28,176 bases of DNA from JBGTIS01 sp041745535 (GTDB lineage Bacteria; Bacteroidota; Bacteroidia; Cytophagales; Cyclobacteriaceae): positions 1-28,176 of the forward strand of contig JBGTIS010000020.1 of assembly GCA_041745535.1 (NCBI GenBank), written 5' to 3'. Every line of letters starts with the position of its first letter. Position 1 is the stretch's first letter. The notes under the pieces were generated by a model. That model made no database searches and was not told where the DNA came from. It was given only the letters and a program-made list of their open reading frames with translations. Of the stretch, positions 24,325-28,176 are shown piece by piece. Position numbers and translations under genes: made by a program.

Positions 24325-26610
24325 TTATTTGGTTTTAGGACCTGCCGGCAGATTATTTTTTAAATATGAGGTCAGAATTTCCCGGAGGTGCCTGCTGGTA
24401 TTTTCTCCTTCGTAAATACCATGCGACCGGTTGGGGTACGACATCATGGAGAATATTTTATTATGCCGTATCAGCTCATTCACCAGCACTTCGGTATTCT
24501 GATAATGTACATTGTCGTCGCCGGTGCCATGTACAATCAGGAGGTTTCCTTTCAGATTTTTAGCATAGGTAACGGGAGAACCATTTTTGTAGCCTTCTTT
24601 ATTTTCCCAGGGAAGCCCCATATACCGCTCCTGATACACATTATCATAAAATAACTGATTGGTAACCGGAGCCACCGACATTCCGGTTTTGTATATTTCC
24701 GGATACTGGAGCATGGCATCCAGCGTCATGGAACCGCCCCCACTCCAGCCCCAGACACCGATGCGCTCCTCATCTACAAAGTTATATTTCTCTGCGATTA
24801 CCTGTACCCCTTTTGCCTGTTGCGAAGGAGCCAGGATGCCTATCTGACCATAAACTATTTTTCTCCAGTCACGGCCTCGAGGCGCCGGTGTACCCTGGTT
24901 ATCCATGCTCATCACCACATAGCCCTGTTGCGCCAGCATTAGGTGCCAGAGGTAATTGGATCCGCCATAGTGGTCCAGCACGGTTTGACCAGCCGGCTCT
25001 CCATATACCTGAAACAAAACCGGATACTTTTTTGAAGCATCAAAATCAGGTGGTTTGATCATCCAGGCATCCATTACCACACCATCGCCCATATCTACCT
25101 TGAAAAATTCAGCAGACTTTTTATCTAAAGCCTCAATTTTCGCTTTCACCTGCTGATTATCAACCAGCATGTGCTCACTGGTATGTTTGGGTAAAGAAAC
25201 CATGCTAATCACGGGCGGGGTCTCAAAAGTAGAATAAGTATGAATCGCCCATTTCGCGTCGGCAGCCACCTGGTAACTGTGTGTTCCGGGTTCATTTTCC
25301 GGAGTAATTCTCTCCAGCTTTCCCTTTCCATTCAGTCTGGTACGATACAGGTAGCGTTGCGTAGCGTTCTGAGGCGAAGCGATAAAATACAGATAACCGC
25401 CTTTTTCATCAATCTGGCTGATACTGATTACGTCATAATCACCATCAGTAATTAATTTTACTTCTTTTCCATCGCGGGAAATCAGATACACATGTCGCCA
25501 GCCATCTTTTTCGCTGATCCAGGTAAAATACTGACCATTTTTCATCCATCGCAGGTCTTCTACCACTTCCACCCAGGCTTCATCAGTATCGGTATAAATG
25601 GTTTTTACGGCACCAGTTTCTCGGTTGCCGATCATCACTTCGTTTTTGTTCTGTTTGCGGTTCAGGTGTTGCAGAATTACTTCATCGGAACTGGTTGCCC
25701 ATTCCAGCCCTACGATGTAGTTATTACGCGGATCGCCGGGTACGTTGAACCAGGTTATATTACCACCGGATGCCGGAACTGTGCCAACTCGACACGCTGA
25801 GTTTTGGGTGCCCACTTTCGGATATTGTATCGGAATGGTGAATGGATACAGAGAATCGGTATTGTTAATCATATAAAAATCGCGGATGCCGAAAGCATCG
25901 AGTTGCCAGAAAGCGATAGCGGTACCATCGGGGCTCCAGCGGAAACCATCGCGCAATCCGAACTCTTCTTCATACACCCAATCGAAAGTGCCGTTGATCA
26001 GCGTTTCCGAACCATCTTTAGTAAGCGGAGTGATAACATGGTCAGACAGGCTTTCCACATAAATATTATGTCGCGTCACATAGGCCACCCGGGAGCCATC
26101 GGGAGAGAACTTGGCAAACATGAGGGTCGCGGGTTCGGCATTACCACCCAGTCGCGAAAGCTTTTTGGTTTCCAGATCCAGCACCCAGTAATCGCCCCGG
26201 GTATTGTAACGCCACACCCGCCGGGTATTGGTAAAAATGAGCAGTTTTGTACGATCGGCCGACCAGTCGTACGAACTGATCGACAAAGGGGTATTGTTTC
26301 CTTCCGGAATAAGTAAGCTGGCCGTTACCAGTATTTCCCGGTTTCCTGACTGTGGATTGTACCGGATAATCTCTTTACTGTCTGGATATTGTTCACTGGC
26401 TTCCAGGGTGGTATAACCCGTACCGTCTTCCAGCCAGCGGGCCGGACCAAAACCGGCTACCGAAAACTCATTGGCGCTGAATATCCTTTCCAGCGTGAGC
26501 ACCCCCGGATCGGTTGATTGCGCCGAAGCGATGAAGGGAAAAATCAGCAGGCAAACCAAGCATGGTTTTACATAAACATCAGAAAATCGGGAGATCAGAT
26601 AATTTTTCAC
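24325..26610 (-). CDS. Dipeptidyl-peptidase IV-like S9 family peptidase
   Basis: This 761-residue exported protein has a signal peptide to about residue 30 (FPFIASAQ). An N-terminal beta-propeller follows (about 40-490), containing DWVYEEEF at 210-217; the Glu pair there holds the free N-terminus of the substrate in DPP-IV. The C-terminal alpha/beta hydrolase has Ser623 in GWSGGG, Asp698 in HGTGDDNVHYQNT and His730 in RSHGI. The Asp-His spacing of 32 equals that of human DPP4. Most S9B enzymes have GWSYGG; here Tyr is Gly. It should remove X-Pro or X-Ala dipeptides in the periplasm. It is convergent with susD and probably not part of the glycan system. Confidence 0.93.
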   Translation of the reverse strand: MKNYLISRFSDVYVKPCLVCLLIFPFIASAQSTDPGVLTLERIFSANEFSVAGFGPARWLEDGTGYTTLEASEQYPDSKEIIRYNPQSGNREILVTASLLIPEGNNTPLSISSYDWSADRTKLLIFTNTRRVWRYNTRGDYWVLDLETKKLSRLGGNAEPATLMFAKFSPDGSRVAYVTRHNIYVESLSDHVITPLTKDGSETLINGTFDWVYEEEFGLRDGFRWSPDGTAIAFWQLDAFGIRDFYMINNTDSLYPFTIPIQYPKVGTQNSACRVGTVPASGGNITWFNVPGDPRNNYIVGLEWATSSDEVILQHLNRKQNKNEVMIGNRETGAVKTIYTDTDEAWVEVVEDLRWMKNGQYFTWISEKDGWRHVYLISRDGKEVKLITDGDYDVISISQIDEKGGYLYFIASPQNATQRYLYRTRLNGKGKLERITPENEPGTHSYQVAADAKWAIHTYSTFETPPVISMVSLPKHTSEHMLVDNQQVKAKIEALDKKSAEFFKVDMGDGVVMDAWMIKPPDFDASKKYPVLFQVYGEPAGQTVLDHYGGSNYLWHLMLAQQGYVVMSMDNQGTPAPRGRDWRKIVYGQIGILAPSQQAKGVQVIAEKYNFVDEERIGVWGWSGGGSMTLDAMLQYPEIYKTGMSVAPVTNQLFYDNVYQERYMGLPWENKEGYKNGSPVTYAKNLKGNLLIVHGTGDDNVHYQNTEVLVNELIRHNKIFSMMSYPNRSHGIYEGENTSRHLREILTSYLKNNLPAGPKTK

Positions 26611-26703
26611 TTATTTAAAATAGTTTGTTTCCAAAAGCTGAATTACAGCAATAAAGTATTTTGCTAATCTACTTCACTATGCGCATTCTTCAAATTATTT
26701 AAC

Positions 26704-27078
26704 TTATGTGTAAAGCCAGGCCCAGTAGATAAGCAGGCCCTGAAGCGGCAATCGCAGCAGCAAAACCCAATCCGGGATGGCAGGGTGCCCTTGCTGATAC
26801 ATATAAATATTGGCTGGAAAAACGGCAATTAGCAGTAAAATGATTCCCCAGGCAGCCCAGGGCCGCAGAGAAGGCCATAAAAGTGCCATACCAAACCCTA
26901 TTTCAAATAAACCGGCCAGAAAATTTAGCACCTTTGGCCAGGGTAAATACGGTGGCATAATTTTCAGATACATGCCAGGACTGATAAAATGGTTGATGCC
27001 CGCCACCATATACAATCCGGCCATTGCATACAGCGTTACTGAAAGGAATAAGTGCATATTAATATGAATTAGTTTCAT
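26704..27078 (-). CDS. DoxX-family small membrane protein
   Basis: The 124-residue protein has four hydrophobic segments: LFLSVTLYAMAGLYMVAGINHF (residues 10-31), VLNFLAGLFEIGFGMALLW (about 50-68), AAWGIILLLIAVFPANIYMY (about 74-94) and VLLLRLPLQGLLIYWAW (about 104-121). GINHFxxPxxYxxIMPPxLP in the first half is typical of DoxX-family members. Function in this family is mostly unknown. The chosen start overlaps the end of the FRG gene by 20 bases. Met8 (27057) would remove the overlap, leaving one base between the genes, and is equally likely. Either arrangement suggests co-transcription with the FRG gene. Confidence 0.82.
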   Translation of the reverse strand: MKLIHINMHLFLSVTLYAMAGLYMVAGINHFISPGMYLKIMPPYLPWPKVLNFLAGLFEIGFGMALLWPSLRPWAAWGIILLLIAVFPANIYMYQQGHPAIPDWVLLLRLPLQGLLIYWAWLYT

Positions 27079-27868
27079 CCTTTGAACTATAATGGCGCTT
27101 CAGCCATAAACTAAGCCCTTCCAGCCCCGGAAAAAGTACCCTTTCCGTAATATTGGCCTGATCCAGCTTATCCCGGATTTCCCATTTCAATTTGGCCGGA
27201 ATAATAATTTTGAAATAATACTGCTCGTGTTTTTTCAGCCAGTCGTCTAACAAAGTAGTGGGATTGGATAACATGGAAAACAGCGCAAACTGATTAATAA
27301 TGCGATTGTCCAGCGATGGTGGTTCCAGAAAAATCAGATAATCCTCATTATGGATGTTGTCCAGGGCTTCCAGGCTGGAACATACCGACGCCAGCATTTC
27401 GGTGGTAAAGGTGTTGGATTCTTCTTTGCTGATTACCCGCTTTAATTTTTCAGGCAAAAACTGATTCAGTCTTACATAATTCAGGCACCAGATCACGCCA
27501 TCGGTATGAAATTTTGAAAGATCGTTGGTAGTAAAATGCAAGGCTATATAGGGTGAATATGTCCAGTCGAGCATCCGGGTAGGCAAGCCATGATGCTGGG
27601 CCACAGCCAGCCAGTTCCAGATAGAATTGCCGGGAGCCGCGTCGCGGTGGGCGTATTTCCTGAAGTTCCGCAACAAGTGCCTTTCCAGCTTATGGTAATC
27701 GCCACCCAGTCGGGCCAGACTCGTTTTTAAATTGTAATTTGTATCCTGTAAGCCACGATAAATATATGATGAACGAAACCGGGTGATTTTATCGTCCCAG
27801 GTATCGTAAAATAAATGACTTTGCAATTCCTCCCAGGTTTGTACGTGTATTTCTCTTTTGCTGTCCAT
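27059..27868 (-). CDS. FRG domain-containing protein
   Basis: The 269-residue soluble protein has an FRG domain over about residues 30-130. Its defining motif appears as YRG at 37-39 (the family name allows F or Y), followed by LARL and the second conserved block HHGLPTRMLDWTYSPYIALHF (92-112). The C-terminal part (about 140-269) is helical and not recognised. FRG domains are of unknown function and occur in mobile and phage-related settings as well as chromosomes; a role in defence is possible but unproven. The ATG at 27868 is the natural start. Upstream lies a nested inverted repeat. Downstream it overlaps the DoxX gene. Confidence 0.88.
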   Translation of the reverse strand: MDSKREIHVQTWEELQSHLFYDTWDDKITRFRSSYIYRGLQDTNYNLKTSLARLGGDYHKLERHLLRNFRKYAHRDAAPGNSIWNWLAVAQHHGLPTRMLDWTYSPYIALHFTTNDLSKFHTDGVIWCLNYVRLNQFLPEKLKRVISKEESNTFTTEMLASVCSSLEALDNIHNEDYLIFLEPPSLDNRIINQFALFSMLSNPTTLLDDWLKKHEQYYFKIIIPAKLKWEIRDKLDQANITERVLFPGLEGLSLWLKRHYSSKDETNSY

Positions 27869-27897
27869 TGGGTTGGGATATTTGTGTTTAAAAAATT

Positions 27898-27987
27898 GTT
27901 GTTCGTTATGGGTTATTCGTTAATGGTTATTTGTTATTTGTCTAACGAAAACGATTAACGAATAACTTTTAACTAATAACGAACAAC
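27898..27987. repeat. Nested inverted repeat built from GTTATTCGTTA-like units
   Basis: Two perfect nested arms are seen: a 12-base pair (27898-27909 with 27976-27987, core GTTGTTCGTTAT) and a 13-base pair (27912-27924 with 27954-27966, core GTTATTCGTTAAT). Between the inner arms lies another GTTATTTGTTATTTG variant. The whole 90-base element could form a long hairpin. It sits 30 bases upstream of the FRG start codon, so it may be a dispersed intergenic repeat or a structured leader. Confidence 0.75.
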
Positions 27988-28167
27988 CAACACATAAATT
28001 CAAACAAACAATTAAACGCAACTTTAAACTCAGGAAATATTATTTGCCACCAACAACACCATAATGAAATAAATTTTTTGTAAATTCAATTACTTTCCAA
28101 CCAATTTGTTTTTTGCTGTGTCATTCATTGTAATCCGTCTCTTTACTAACGCACAAATGATGCTCTT

Positions 28168-28176
28168 ATGAAAAAC
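28168..28176 (+). CDS. Possible start of a gene running off the right edge
   Basis: ATGAAAAAC at the extreme edge would encode Met-Lys-Asn, a very common beginning of an exported protein. The preceding 180 bases are AT-rich and gene-free, fitting a leader. Only three codons are visible, so nothing more can be said. Confidence 0.3.

Noticed and set aside
27898..27987. Possible CRISPR array in the GTTATT-rich repeats
   Set aside because: The units are inverted and variable with no regular spacers, so this is a palindrome and not a CRISPR.

Overview
The window looks like a chromosomal segment from a Bacteroidota bacterium, most likely a Cytophagales-type genus. The evidence is a SusC/SusD pair, a lipoprotein glycoside hydrolase, a Bacteroidota-style promoter (TTTG followed by TAnnTTTG) at 2321-2349, and A/T-rich leaders before most start codons. 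No rRNA, tRNA, CRISPR array or intact transposase was seen.

Region 1 (about 1-5500) is AT-rich, all on the plus strand, and looks like acquired and partly decayed DNA. It holds a tight three-gene cluster of unknown function (370-1463), an N-terminally clipped AraC-type regulator, a secreted Cys-type alpha/beta hydrolase, a short-chain dehydrogenase with an altered cofactor-binding glycine, a 200-bp integron attC-like inverted repeat (4225-4424), and a methyltransferase pseudogene. Three separate lesions are visible: a fusion-like junction near 1425-1445, a frameshift near 4755, and a replaced 3' end near 5390-5400.

Region 2 (5738-10498) is housekeeping-like: a CDGSH-type Fe-S protein, a soluble PAS histidine kinase without a partner, a class V aminotransferase-fold enzyme, and an exported TPR protein that starts at TTG.

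Region 3 (10597-24319) is the most coherent system, a polysaccharide-utilization-like locus. A minus-strand operon (MFS sugar porter, then a DUF5107-TPR protein, then a GH2 lipoprotein) diverges from an AraC regulator that is followed by susC and susD. The inferred flow is import of a glycan across the outer membrane by SusCD, cleavage by the GH2 enzyme outside the cytoplasm, uptake of the sugar by the MFS porter, and handling of the product by the cytoplasmic DUF5107-TPR protein. A shared TNTCATAARATG motif upstream of both arms could be the regulator's operator.

Region 4 (24325-28176) has a DPP-IV-like peptidase convergent to susD, a DoxX-family membrane protein overlapping an FRG-domain gene, a nested inverted repeat (27898-27987), and the probable start of another gene at the right edge.
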